From assembly GCA_003242505.1 (NCBI GenBank), contig QGUP01000007.1:1-18691 (forward strand): 18,691 bases of DNA. The letters are read 5' to 3'. Numbering within the stretch: the first letter of the stretch is position 1; every line of letters begins with the position of its first letter. Under the pieces are notes generated by a model. The model was not told the origin of the DNA. It did not search any database and worked only from the letters and a program-made list of their open reading frames with translations. Shown here in pieces: positions 1 through 7,189 of this stretch. The position numbers and the translations under genes were made by a program. Source of the DNA: Bacillota bacterium (lineage in GTDB: Bacteria; Bacillota; Sulfobacillia; Symbiobacteriales; ZC4RG38).

Positions 1-1
1 C

Positions 2-820
2 ATGGCCGACTGCGGCCTGGTGGGCTACCCAAACGCCGGCAAGTCCACCCTCCTGAGCCGGGTGAGCGCCGCCCGGCCCAAGATCGCGGACTACCCCTTC
101 ACCACCCTCACCCCGGTGCTGGGGGTAGTGGAGGTGGGGGAGGGCCGGAGCTTTGTGATGGCCGACATCCCCGGACTGATCGAGGGGGCCCACCAGGGGG
201 TGGGGCTGGGGGACCAGTTCCTCCGGCACATCGAGAGGACCCGGGTGCTGATCCACGTCCTCGACGGCGCCGGCACCGAGGGGCGGGACCCGCTGGCGGA
301 CTTTGACGCCATCCTCAAGGAACTGGAGCTTTACAACCCCCGGCTCCTGGAGCGGCCCATGCTGGTCGCCTTCAACAAGATGGACCTGCCCGACGCCCAG
401 CAGAACCTGCCCCGGGTGCGGGAGGCCCTGGAGCGCCGGGGGTACCCGGTCTACCCCATCTCCGGGGTGACGGGGCAGGGGATCCGGGAGCTGATCCTGG
501 CGGCCGCCGCGGCCATCGAGCAGTACGAGGCGATGCTGGCCCGGAACCCGGAGCCGGTGGTGGAGCGGGTCTACCGGGCCGAGGACCCCGACGAGATCCG
601 GATCGAGCGGCGGCCGGACGCGGTCTGGATGGTCCGGGGCCGGAAGGTGGAGCGGCTGGTGGCCATGACCCCCTGGAACAACGAGGAGGCGGTCCGGCGC
701 TTCCACGTCATCCTCCGCCGGATGGGGGTGGAGGAGGCCCTCCGGCGGCGGGGCGCGGTGGACGGCGACACCGTGGAGATCCGGGGGGTCCAGTTCGAAC
801 TGACCAGCGACATCGAGTGA
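2..820 (+). CDS. obg: GTPase Obg/CgtA, 3' part only
   Basis: Essential ribosome-associated GTPase acting in late 50S assembly and stress or sporulation control. The window starts inside the gene, so the N-terminal glycine-rich Obg fold is missing; the first visible Met is internal, not a start. Visible G-domain motifs are the P-loop GYPNAGKST (about visible residues 8-16), switch I TTLTP, DIPGLI (G3), NKMD (G4) and ISGVTGQG (G5). The last 70 or so residues (from about 200) match the OCT domain found at the C terminus of Firmicute Obg. The stop lies at 818-820, 62 bases before nadD, with no terminator between, so the two are probably cotranscribed. obg-nadD proximity is usual in Firmicutes; yhbY and proBA, often between them, are absent. 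Confidence 0.97.
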   Translation: MADCGLVGYPNAGKSTLLSRVSAARPKIADYPFTTLTPVLGVVEVGEGRSFVMADIPGLIEGAHQGVGLGDQFLRHIERTRVLIHVLDGAGTEGRDPLADFDAILKELELYNPRLLERPMLVAFNKMDLPDAQQNLPRVREALERRGYPVYPISGVTGQGIRELILAAAAAIEQYEAMLARNPEPVVERVYRAEDPDEIRIERRPDAVWMVRGRKVERLVAMTPWNNEEAVRRFHVILRRMGVEEALRRRGAVDGDTVEIRGVQFELTSDIE

Positions 821-882
821 GGTGCGGGCGCTCGAGGGATGTGGCCCGGGGCGGGGGTTCCGGATCGATGGAGGAGGGACCG

Positions 883-1494
883 ATGGGGGAGCGGATCGGC
901 GTCTTTGGGGGCACCTTTGACCCGATTCACTACGGCCACCTGGCCGCGGCCATGGGGGCCCTGCACCTGGCCGGGCTGGACCGGGTGATCTTCGTCCCCG
1001 CGGGGCAGAACCCCCTCAAGGCGGGGCGGCCCATCACCCCGGCCCACCACCGGCTGGCCATGGTGGAGCTGGCGGTGGCGGACAATCCCGCCTTTGCCGT
1101 CAGCCGGGTGGACATCGACCGGCCCGGCCCCCACTACACCGTCGATACCCTCTCGCTCCTCAGCCGGGAGTATCCCGGCGCCACCCTCCTCTTCATCGCC
1201 GGCCTCGACGCCGTGCTGGAGATCGAGAGGTGGCGGGACTACCCCACCCTCCTCCGGCGCTGGCCGATCCTCGCGGTCACCCGGCCGGGCACGGACCTGG
1301 CCCAGTGGGAGGCCCTCCGGCGCCGGCTCGGGCCGGAACTGGCCGGTCGGGTGGAGATCCTCGCCATCCCGGGGGTGGCCGTCGCCGGCCGGGACCTGCG
1401 GGACCGGGCCCGGCAGGGCTATCCCCTCCGGTACCTGGTGCCCGATGCCGTGGCTGCCTATATCCGGGAACACCGGCTGTACCAGCCCGATTGA
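883..1494 (+). CDS. nadD: Nicotinate-nucleotide adenylyltransferase
   Basis: Transfers AMP from ATP to nicotinate mononucleotide, giving deamido-NAD+, a shared step of de novo and salvage NAD synthesis in the cytoplasm. The ATP-binding signature GGTFDPIHYGHL is at residues 9-20, followed by FIAGLD and the ending RYLVPDAVAAYI, all typical of NadD. Length is 203 residues, normal for the family. The ATG at 883 is chosen because GAGGAGGG (871-878) precedes it at good spacing and the conserved strand begins at once; an in-frame upstream extension has no family match. One oddity: the C-terminal ISSTxIR signature that contacts phosphate is replaced by VAGRDLR at residues 167-173. It is followed by yqeK, the usual partner gene. 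Confidence 0.93.
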   Translation: MGERIGVFGGTFDPIHYGHLAAAMGALHLAGLDRVIFVPAGQNPLKAGRPITPAHHRLAMVELAVADNPAFAVSRVDIDRPGPHYTVDTLSLLSREYPGATLLFIAGLDAVLEIERWRDYPTLLRRWPILAVTRPGTDLAQWEALRRRLGPELAGRVEILAIPGVAVAGRDLRDRARQGYPLRYLVPDAVAAYIREHRLYQPD

Positions 1495-1517
1495 CGCCGG
1501 CGCGCCGGCTCTGGTAC

Positions 1518-1561
1518 AGTGAAACCGGCTCCGAAGGGAAGTGAAACCGGTTCCGAGGGGG
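1518..1561. repeat. Two tandem copies of a 22-bp repeat before yqeK
   Basis: Copy one is 1518-1539 and copy two 1540-1561. Both begin AGTGAAACCGG and then read CTCCGA or TTCCGA; three positions differ. The second copy ends in the G-rich run that serves as the yqeK ribosome binding site, and its core AACCGGTT is self-complementary. The repeats fill most of the nadD-yqeK gap. Confidence 0.85.
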
Positions 1562-1568
1562 GATCCCG

Positions 1569-2174
1569 GTGTTTGACTTCCCGCGGCTTGAGGCGGCCAT
1601 GCGGCGGCGAGTCCCCATGGACCGGCTGCCCCACGTCTACGGCGTGGTGGAGACCGCCCTGGACCTGGCCCGGAAGTACGGCGGCGACCCGGACCGGGTG
1701 CGGGCGGCGGCGCTGATGCACGACTACGCCAAGGCCCTGCCGCCGGAGGAGCTCCTCAGCCTGGGGCGCCGCTTTGGCCTCATCATCGACCTCGCGGAGG
1801 AGGAGAATCCCGAACTCCTCCACGGGTCGGTGGGGGCCGCGCTCCTGGAGGAGGAGGGGCTGATCACCGACCCGGAGGTGCTTTCCGCCATCCGGTGGCA
1901 CACCACCGGCACCCCGGGGATGTCCCTCCTGGACCAGATCATCTGGCTTGCGGATCTGATTGAGCCGACCCGGCGGTTCCCGGGGGTCGAGGAGATCCGG
2001 GCGGCCGCCTGGAAGGACCTGAGCCTGGGGATGCTGACGGGGCTCGACCACACCCTCACCTACCTGATCCGGACCGGGCGGCGGATCCACCTGAAGACGG
2101 TGGAGACCCGGAACTGGCTTCTGAGCCGGGTACAGTCGGCCGGGCAGGCGGCGCCGTCGCCGGCCCGGGTCTGA
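1569..2174 (+). CDS. yqeK: HD-domain Ap4A hydrolase YqeK
   Basis: Cytoplasmic HD-superfamily metalloenzyme; family members split diadenosine tetraphosphate (Ap4A) symmetrically into two ADP. The expected metal-ligand residues are all visible: H22, the HD pair H51-D52 in MHDYAK, H85 in LLHGSVG, H111 in IRWHTTG and D129 in WLADLIEP. The 201-residue length and the ending RLIH-like RRIHLKTVETRNWLL fit the family. The start is GTG at 1569, preceded by GAGGGGGG, which is the tail of a 22-bp tandem repeat. The order nadD-yqeK-rsfS is the standard Firmicute arrangement. The stop lies within the first copy of a 23-bp tandem duplication. Confidence 0.93.
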   Translation: MFDFPRLEAAMRRRVPMDRLPHVYGVVETALDLARKYGGDPDRVRAAALMHDYAKALPPEELLSLGRRFGLIIDLAEEENPELLHGSVGAALLEEEGLITDPEVLSAIRWHTTGTPGMSLLDQIIWLADLIEPTRRFPGVEEIRAAAWKDLSLGMLTGLDHTLTYLIRTGRRIHLKTVETRNWLLSRVQSAGQAAPSPARV

Positions 2175-2205
2175 CCGGGACCCCGGCCCGGGTCTGACCG
2201 GGACC
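2160..2205. repeat. 23-bp exact tandem duplication across the yqeK stop
   Basis: Unit one (2160-2182) and unit two (2183-2205) are identical, each starting CCGGCCCGGGTCTGACC. The yqeK stop TGA (2172-2174) is in unit one and unit two carries a second TGA copy at 2195-2197. The remaining gap to rsfS (2206-2318) is less GC-rich near 2265-2300 and shows no convincing promoter. Confidence 0.85.
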
Positions 2206-2318
2206 GGAGAAGGCAGGGCTACAAAGACGGCAGGGCCAGAGGGAGGAACGACAGGCTGGAGAGGGAATACAATAAGATACACGAACTTAATGCCTTGTAT
2301 GGAAAGGAGAATGCCGAT

Positions 2319-2678
2319 TTGACGTCCGCCCAGCTGGCGCAACTGGCGGCTCAGCTTCTGGAGGACAGGAAGGGCCGGGATGTGCGGGTCCTGGACCTGC
2401 GGGCCCTGACCCCGGTCACCGATTACTTCGTCATCGCCACGGCCAACAACCCGATTCAGGCCCGGGCGATGGCGGATTACCTGGAAGAGAAGCTGGGAGA
2501 GCTGGGGGTAGACCGGCACCACGTCGAGGGCTACCAGAGCGGACGCTGGATTCTCCTGGATTACGGTTCGGTGGTCATCCACGTCTTCAACCCGGAGGAG
2601 CGGGATTTCTACAACCTGGAGCGGCTGTGGGGCGACGCGCCGGAGGTGGAGCGGCAGGGGATGGCGGCTTCCCACTGA
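2319..2678 (+). CDS. rsfS: Ribosomal silencing factor RsfS
   Basis: Binds ribosomal protein L14 (uL14) on the 50S subunit and blocks joining with the 30S, lowering translation under nutrient limitation. The 119 residues match the DUF143/Iojap family: VRVLDLRALTPVTDYFVIATA near the N terminus, then EGYQSGRWILLDYGSVVIHVF and EERDFYNLERLWGDA at the end. The TTG at 2319 is chosen because AAGGAGA (2304-2310) lies 8 bases ahead and the protein then starts at the conserved helix; a TTG at 2295 would swallow the ribosome binding site. It is the last gene of the obg-nadD-yqeK-rsfS group and is followed by a strong terminator. Confidence 0.94.
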   Translation: MTSAQLAQLAAQLLEDRKGRDVRVLDLRALTPVTDYFVIATANNPIQARAMADYLEEKLGELGVDRHHVEGYQSGRWILLDYGSVVIHVFNPEERDFYNLERLWGDAPEVERQGMAASH

Positions 2679-2704
2679 CCGCCCCTGCGCGCCGCAGCCG
2701 CGTC

Positions 2705-2743
2705 GGGGCCGGGCAGCGCTGGCTGCCCGGCCCCGGGTTTCTT
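2705..2743 (+). terminator. Intrinsic terminator after rsfS
   Basis: A perfect 13-bp stem, GGGGCCGGGCAGC (2705-2717) paired with its complement at 2722-2734, has a GCTG loop. The tail is GGGTTTCTT, a weak T run. It ends the obg-rsfS group just before the promoter of the leuS leader. Confidence 0.75.
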
Positions 2744-2770
2744 GACGACGGGCATCCACCTCTGCATAAT
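2742..2770 (+). promoter_or_regulatory. SigA-type promoter of the leuS leader
   Basis: TTGACG at 2742-2747 and CATAAT at 2765-2770 are separated by 17 bases, the optimal spacing. Transcription would start near 2777, just before T-box stem I. Confidence 0.75.
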
Positions 2771-2784
2771 AGGAGGTACAATCC

Positions 2785-3075
2785 GGGAGCGGCGATGACG
2801 GGGACCAGTAGGCCCGGGCGGCCTTCCAGAGAGCCGCCGGCCGGTGCGAGGCGGTGGGCGGGCCGGGTCGAACCTCCCCCCGGAGCTGCCGGGTGAACCC
2901 CTGCTCGGGCCGCGGCCAGCGGCGGGGCGGGGCAGTAGCTGCGGCCGTGTGGGGCGCGTTAAGCCCTCAGAGTGGGGCCGCTGACGGGCTTGCTGCGGGC
3001 AGGCCAGGGGGCGGCTCAACTAGGGTGGTACCGCGGGAGCAGGTCTCCCGTCCCTGGTCAGGGACGGGAATTTTT
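2785..3075 (+). promoter_or_regulatory. Leucine T-box riboswitch upstream of leuS
   Basis: Leader RNA that senses uncharged tRNA-Leu and allows read-through into leuS. Stem I landmarks are visible in order: GATGACGGGGACCAGTA (from 2794), CCAGAGAGC (AG bulge, near 2825) and GGTGCGAG (near 2843). GAAC is followed by CTC at 2874-2876, the expected specifier position and a leucine codon. The T-box consensus AGGGTGGTACCGCG is at 3022-3035; its TGGT would pair with ACCA of an uncharged tRNA with discriminator A, as in tRNA-Leu. The competing terminator follows directly. The rule that GAAC precedes the specifier is recalled knowledge; the fold was not computed. Confidence 0.93.
3047..3075 (+). terminator. 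T-box regulated terminator
   Basis: CCCGTCCC (3047-3054) pairs with GGGACGGG (3061-3068) across a TGGTCA loop, followed by AATTTTT. It is the default-off hairpin that competes with the T-box antiterminator. Confidence 0.9.
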
Positions 3076-3125
3076 CTTTGGGTTTTTCGGAAAGGTTTTC
3101 CGAGGTTGGCAGGGAGGGACCGCGG

Positions 3126-5633
3126 TTGAGCGCGGAGGAACGGTACAACTTCAAGGAAGTGGAGCCCCGCTGGCAGCGGGAGTGGGAACGGTCCGGGATC
3201 TACAAGGTGGCCGAGGACCCGTCCCGCCCCAAGTACTACGCCCTGGCGATGTTCCCGTATCCGTCGGGGAAGATCCACATGGGCCATGTCCGGAACTACA
3301 CCATCGTGGACGCCATCGCCCGGTACCGGCGGATGCGGGGGTACAACGTCCTCCATCCCATGGGCTATGACGCCTTCGGCCTGCCGGCGGAGAACGCCGC
3401 CATCCAGCACGGGGTGGCCCCGGACAAGTGGACCTGGGCCAACATCGCCGAGATGACGGAGCAGCTCAAGGCCCTGGGTTACTCCTACGACTGGGACCGG
3501 GCGGTCTATACCTGCCGGCCCGACTACTACCGCTGGACCCAGTGGATCTTCCTCCAGCTGTACAAGCACGGGCTGGCGTACCGGAAGAAGGCCCCGGTCA
3601 ACTGGTGCCCCTCCTGCGAGACGGTGCTGGCCAACGAGCAGGTGGAGGGCGGCCGGTGCTGGCGCTGCGACTCCCCGGTGACCCGGAACGAACTGGAGCA
3701 GTGGTTCCTGCGGATCACCCGGTACGCCGATGAACTCCTGGCGGACCTGGAGAAACTGCCGGGCTGGCCGGAGCGGGTCCGGGTGATGCAGGAGAACTGG
3801 ATCGGCCGGTCCGAGGGGGCCGAGGTGACCTTTACCGTCGAAGAGACCGGCGATCCCATCACCGTCTTCACCACCCGGCCGGACACCCTCTACGGCGTCA
3901 CCTTCATGGCCCTGGCCCCTGAGCATCCCCTGGTGGAGAAGCTCATCGCCGGCCGGCCGGAGGCAGAGGCGGTCCGGGCCTTCCGGGAGCGGGTCCGCAA
4001 CCAGAGCGAGATTGAGCGGACCGCAGAGGGCGGGGAGAAGGAGGGGCTCTTCACCGGCGCGTACTGCATCAACCCCCTCTCCGGCGACCGGGTGCCCATC
4101 TGGGTGGCCAACTACGTGCTGATGGAGTACGGCACCGGCGCGGTGATGGGGGTGCCTGCCCACGACCAGCGGGACTTCGAGTTCGCCCGGAAGTACGGCC
4201 TGCCGGTCCGGGTGGTCATCCAGAACCCCGCGGGGGACCTGGACCCGGCCACCATGGCCGAGGCCTATGCGGAGCCCGGGGTGATGGTGAGCTCCGGCCC
4301 CTTCGACGGCCTGCCCAGCGAGGAGGGGAAGGAGCGGGTCATCGCCTACCTGGAGGAGAAGGGCATCGGCCGCCGGAAGGTCCAGTACCGGCTCCGGGAC
4401 TGGCTCATCTCCCGGCAGCGGGCCTGGGGGGCGCCGATCCCCATCGTCTACTGCGACCGTTGCGGCACGGTGCCGGTGCCCGAGTCCCACCTGCCGGTGC
4501 TGCTGCCGGAGGACCTGGTCTTCACCGGGAAGGGCGCCTCGCCGCTGGCCCGGCACGAGGGCTTTGTCAACACCACCTGCCCCCAGTGCGGCGGCCCCGC
4601 CCGGCGGGAGACCGACACCATGGACACCTTCATCTGCTCCTCCTGGTACTACCTGCGCTTTGCCGACCCGCAGAACGACCGGGCGCCCTTTGACCGGGCG
4701 AAGGTCGACTACTGGCTGCCGGTGGACCAGTACGTCGGCGGCGTCGAGCACGCGGTGCTCCACCTGCTCTACAGCCGCTTCATCACCAAGGCCCTCCGGG
4801 ACATGGGGTACCTGGGCTTTGACGAGCCCTTCACCAACCTGCTGACCCAGGGCATGGTGCTGAAGGACGGCGCCAAGATGTCCAAGTCCAAGGGGAACGT
4901 CGTGAGCCCCGAGGAGATGATCAACCGGTACGGGGCCGATGCCTGCCGCCTCTTCATCCTCTTCGCCGCCCCGCCGGAACGGGACCTGGAGTGGAGCGAC
5001 GAGGGGATCGAGGGCGCGGCCCGGTTCGTCAACCGGTTCTACCGGATGGTCCGGTCGGCCCTGCCGATCCTGGAGCGGGCCCGGGGGATGGACCGGCAGG
5101 CGGCGCTGCGGCCCGAGGCCCTGGGGGAGGCGGAGAAGGCCCTGCGCCGGGTGGTCCACGGCACCATCCGGAAAGTGACCGCGGACCTCGCCGACCGGTT
5201 CGGCTTCAACACCGCCATCGCCAGCCTGATGGAACTGGTGAACGCCGTCTACGATTACCGCTCCCAGGTGCCGGAGGAGCGGCAGAACCCCGCGGTACTG
5301 GCCGAGGCCGTGGAGAAGGCGGTGCTGCTCATCGCCCCCTTCTGCCCGCACCTCGCGGAGGAGCTGTGGCACCAGATGGGGCATACGGAGAGCGTCCACC
5401 TGCAGCCCTGGCCCGCCTACGACGAGGCGGCGCTGACGGTGGAGACGGTGGAGCTCGCCGTGCAGGTGAGCGGCAAGGTCCGGGACCGGATCCAGGTGCC
5501 GGTGAGCGCCACCGAGGAGGAGATCCGGGCCGCGGCCCTGGCCGCGGAGCGGGTGCAGCCGCACATCGCCGGCAAGGAGATCGAGAAGGTGGTGGTGGTC
5601 CCGGGCCGGCTGGTCAATATCGTGGTTCGGTGA
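3126..5633 (+). CDS. leuS: Leucyl-tRNA synthetase
   Basis: Class Ia synthetase charging tRNA-Leu with leucine in the cytoplasm, with a CP1 domain that hydrolyses mischarged tRNA. Visible parts: HMGH at residues 51-54, two CxxC knuckles starting near 161 (CPSC, then CWRC), CP1 editing motif TTRPD at 249-253 with the conserved editing Asp at 347 (GVPAHDQRD), a CDRCG cysteine motif, the WYYLRF segment and KMSKS at 584-588. Length is 835 residues, normal for bacteria. TTG at 3126 is chosen because AGGGAGGGA (3111-3119) precedes it and YNFKEVEPRWQREW begins soon after; the TTG at 3078 lies in the terminator tail. Expression is controlled by the leucine T-box leader. leuS stands as a separate unit inserted between rsfS and comEA. 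Confidence 0.98.
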   Translation: MSAEERYNFKEVEPRWQREWERSGIYKVAEDPSRPKYYALAMFPYPSGKIHMGHVRNYTIVDAIARYRRMRGYNVLHPMGYDAFGLPAENAAIQHGVAPDKWTWANIAEMTEQLKALGYSYDWDRAVYTCRPDYYRWTQWIFLQLYKHGLAYRKKAPVNWCPSCETVLANEQVEGGRCWRCDSPVTRNELEQWFLRITRYADELLADLEKLPGWPERVRVMQENWIGRSEGAEVTFTVEETGDPITVFTTRPDTLYGVTFMALAPEHPLVEKLIAGRPEAEAVRAFRERVRNQSEIERTAEGGEKEGLFTGAYCINPLSGDRVPIWVANYVLMEYGTGAVMGVPAHDQRDFEFARKYGLPVRVVIQNPAGDLDPATMAEAYAEPGVMVSSGPFDGLPSEEGKERVIAYLEEKGIGRRKVQYRLRDWLISRQRAWGAPIPIVYCDRCGTVPVPESHLPVLLPEDLVFTGKGASPLARHEGFVNTTCPQCGGPARRETDTMDTFICSSWYYLRFADPQNDRAPFDRAKVDYWLPVDQYVGGVEHAVLHLLYSRFITKALRDMGYLGFDEPFTNLLTQGMVLKDGAKMSKSKGNVVSPEEMINRYGADACRLFILFAAPPERDLEWSDEGIEGAARFVNRFYRMVRSALPILERARGMDRQAALRPEALGEAEKALRRVVHGTIRKVTADLADRFGFNTAIASLMELVNAVYDYRSQVPEERQNPAVLAEAVEKAVLLIAPFCPHLAEELWHQMGHTESVHLQPWPAYDEAALTVETVELAVQVSGKVRDRIQVPVSATEEEIRAAALAAERVQPHIAGKEIEKVVVVPGRLVNIVVR

Positions 5634-5682
5634 CGGGTCGGGCAAGGGGCCCTCCAGGAGCGACTGGCCAGAGGACCTTTCA

Positions 5683-5718
5683 GGCGAGGCGGGATCTGGC
5701 TCCCGCCTCGCCCTTTTT
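5683..5718 (+). terminator. Intrinsic terminator of leuS
   Basis: GGCGAGGCGGGA (5683-5694) pairs perfectly with TCCCGCCTCGCC (5701-5712), loop TCTGGC, then CTTTTT. There is no T run on the opposite side, so it serves leuS rather than the convergent gene ending at 5764. Confidence 0.92.
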
Positions 5719-5763
5719 CTGCCTCCCTTTGCCTGTTTGCTGCTTCCCTTCCTTGCCGGGCGG

Positions 5764-6834
5764 TCATTCCACCCACTCGTCCACCGGTCTGCCGGGCGAT
5801 ACCTCCACCAGCCCTTCCAGCCAGCGGCGGACCATTAGGGCCAGCTCCCGCATCTGGGCCGTCAGTCTGGTCTCCCGGCGCTCCAGGGCTTCCAGGTGGG
5901 TCACTGCGGCGATCAGTTGCCGGGCCAGCTGGATCAGCTCCAGGTCTGCCTCCTGTTCCCGGGCGGCGGCCCGCAGCCGCGCCAGGGTCTCGGCCACCGC
6001 GGCGGACTGGGCCTGCTTTTCCTGGACGGTCTCACGCCGCTGGCGTTCCAACTCCTCCAGGAGCCGGACCTGTTCCACCATGCTGACGGTGGCCTCGTCG
6101 GACGCCGGTTCGGCGCCGGACCGGGCCTCGGTCCCGGAGATGCCGTCGGGTGAGAGGACTGGGGCAGCGGACCCGGTGGGGGTCCCGGCGACGAGGAGGG
6201 CGTCGGCATCGATCCCGTCCCGTTCCCGGGCTGGAGAATGGTCCACGGCCAGGGCCACCTGCAGCCGGGCCCGGAGTTCCAGTCGCCGCTGCAGTCCGGC
6301 GTCGGGGGCGGCGGCCTCCGGGTGGATCACCGCCAGCAGGTCCAGTCCCAGGTGGCCGGCCACCTCTTCCGGCGGCAGGTTGTCGCCGGGAAGATCGGGC
6401 TCCTCCACGAGAAGGTGAGGCCGGGGGAGGCCCTGATCCCGCCAGGCGGTCAGCCACTCCTGGACCTGGACCACCGCGCTCCGGTCGGAGGGAAGCAGGA
6501 GCAGGAAGTGGTCCGCGACGCTGACCCATGCCTGGGGCAGTTCTCCAGCGCCGGCCAGGCGGCAGGCAGCCACCACGGCGCTGTGCCGGGGGAGGAGGGA
6601 GGCGGCCAGCTCCTCCGCCTCGTCCCGGGTGAAGCTCTGCATCTCCGCGGGGGGATACGGGATCACGGTTTCCGTCAGATCAACGAGGGTCCCTCGGCCT
6701 CCCATCGGGTCCAGGGCGGAGAGAACAGCCGGGCCCCGGGGGCCGACGCCCAGTTCCCGGGCCAGGCTCCTGACCACCTGGTCCGCCAGACGGCTGTTGG
6801 CATGGCAGCCAAGGAAGAAGATCGCACCCGTCAT
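5764..6834 (-). CDS. Unrecognised protein, MinD/ParA-like layout without P-loop, C-terminal coiled coil
   Basis: I do not recognise a named family in these 356 residues. Residues 1-30 (AIFFLGCHANSRLADQVVRSL) have the strand-loop-helix shape of a ParA/MinD N terminus, but the loop GCHANSR lacks the GKT/S of a P-loop. Later pieces also fit that fold: TLVDLTE (about 49-55), ADHFLLLLPSDRSAVVQVQ (about 106-124) and DLLAVIHPE (about 184-192). A low-complexity linker follows, then about 90 residues (252-345) rich in E, R, Q, A and L with heptad spacing, typical of a coiled coil. No signal peptide or membrane segment is seen. The ATG at 6834 has GGAGG 8 bases upstream. It converges on leuS and is divergent from comEA. 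A role as scaffold or regulator would be a guess. Confidence 0.75.
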   Translation of the reverse strand: MTGAIFFLGCHANSRLADQVVRSLARELGVGPRGPAVLSALDPMGGRGTLVDLTETVIPYPPAEMQSFTRDEAEELAASLLPRHSAVVAACRLAGAGELPQAWVSVADHFLLLLPSDRSAVVQVQEWLTAWRDQGLPRPHLLVEEPDLPGDNLPPEEVAGHLGLDLLAVIHPEAAAPDAGLQRRLELRARLQVALAVDHSPARERDGIDADALLVAGTPTGSAAPVLSPDGISGTEARSGAEPASDEATVSMVEQVRLLEELERQRRETVQEKQAQSAAVAETLARLRAAAREQEADLELIQLARQLIAAVTHLEALERRETRLTAQMRELALMVRRWLEGLVEVSPGRPVDEWVE

Positions 6835-7189
6835 CTTCTCATCCTCCCCGGGGTTCGTCCCTGGTCGGCGGCGGTCCGGAGCACGGCCGGCGGGCCGCCG
6901 CAGGTCGGCCCCCGCTCACCACCCGGGCACGGTCCGCCTCATCGGGCCAGGGTTTCCGATCCAAGGTTGGATGTGAATCCCATAAATTCCTGCTCCCGCC
7001 TGGAGGTCGCGGCGGGTTTTCGCATCCCGACGTTGCCAGCGGCGCCGGACCCCGGCCCCGGTAAGGCGAACAGGGCGCCGACTGGCCCGTCGTGCCAGAA
7101 ATTGGAAGGAAAACCCGTGGGAAGGGCGAACCTCATCCTTCGGGGAGGGGGTATGCCGGGTGGCGGAGGAGTGGAGTGGAGGGAAGAAG
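6835..7189. other. Divergent 355-bp gap between the unknown gene and comEA
   Basis: It holds ribosome binding sites at both ends and an AT-richer island near 6955-7020. The island contains the inverted repeat ATCCAA-GG-TTGGAT (6959-6972) and, read leftward, a hairpin CCCGCC/GGCGGG (7016-6995) followed by AGCAGGAATTTATGGGATTC. Read rightward the same hairpin is followed by TTTT (7017-7020). I see no promoter of consensus quality and no convincing gene. Confidence 0.55.

Noticed and set aside
2268..2273. TACAAT as a -10 element for rsfS
   Set aside because: The hexamer is good but no -35 is found at any usual spacing (GGAACG at 17 bases), so a promoter cannot be supported.
2967..5645. An 892-codon leftward open frame opposite leuS
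   Set aside because: Low-complexity Gly/Pro/His/Leu composition with no domain; it is the antisense of a certain leuS gene and its T-box leader.
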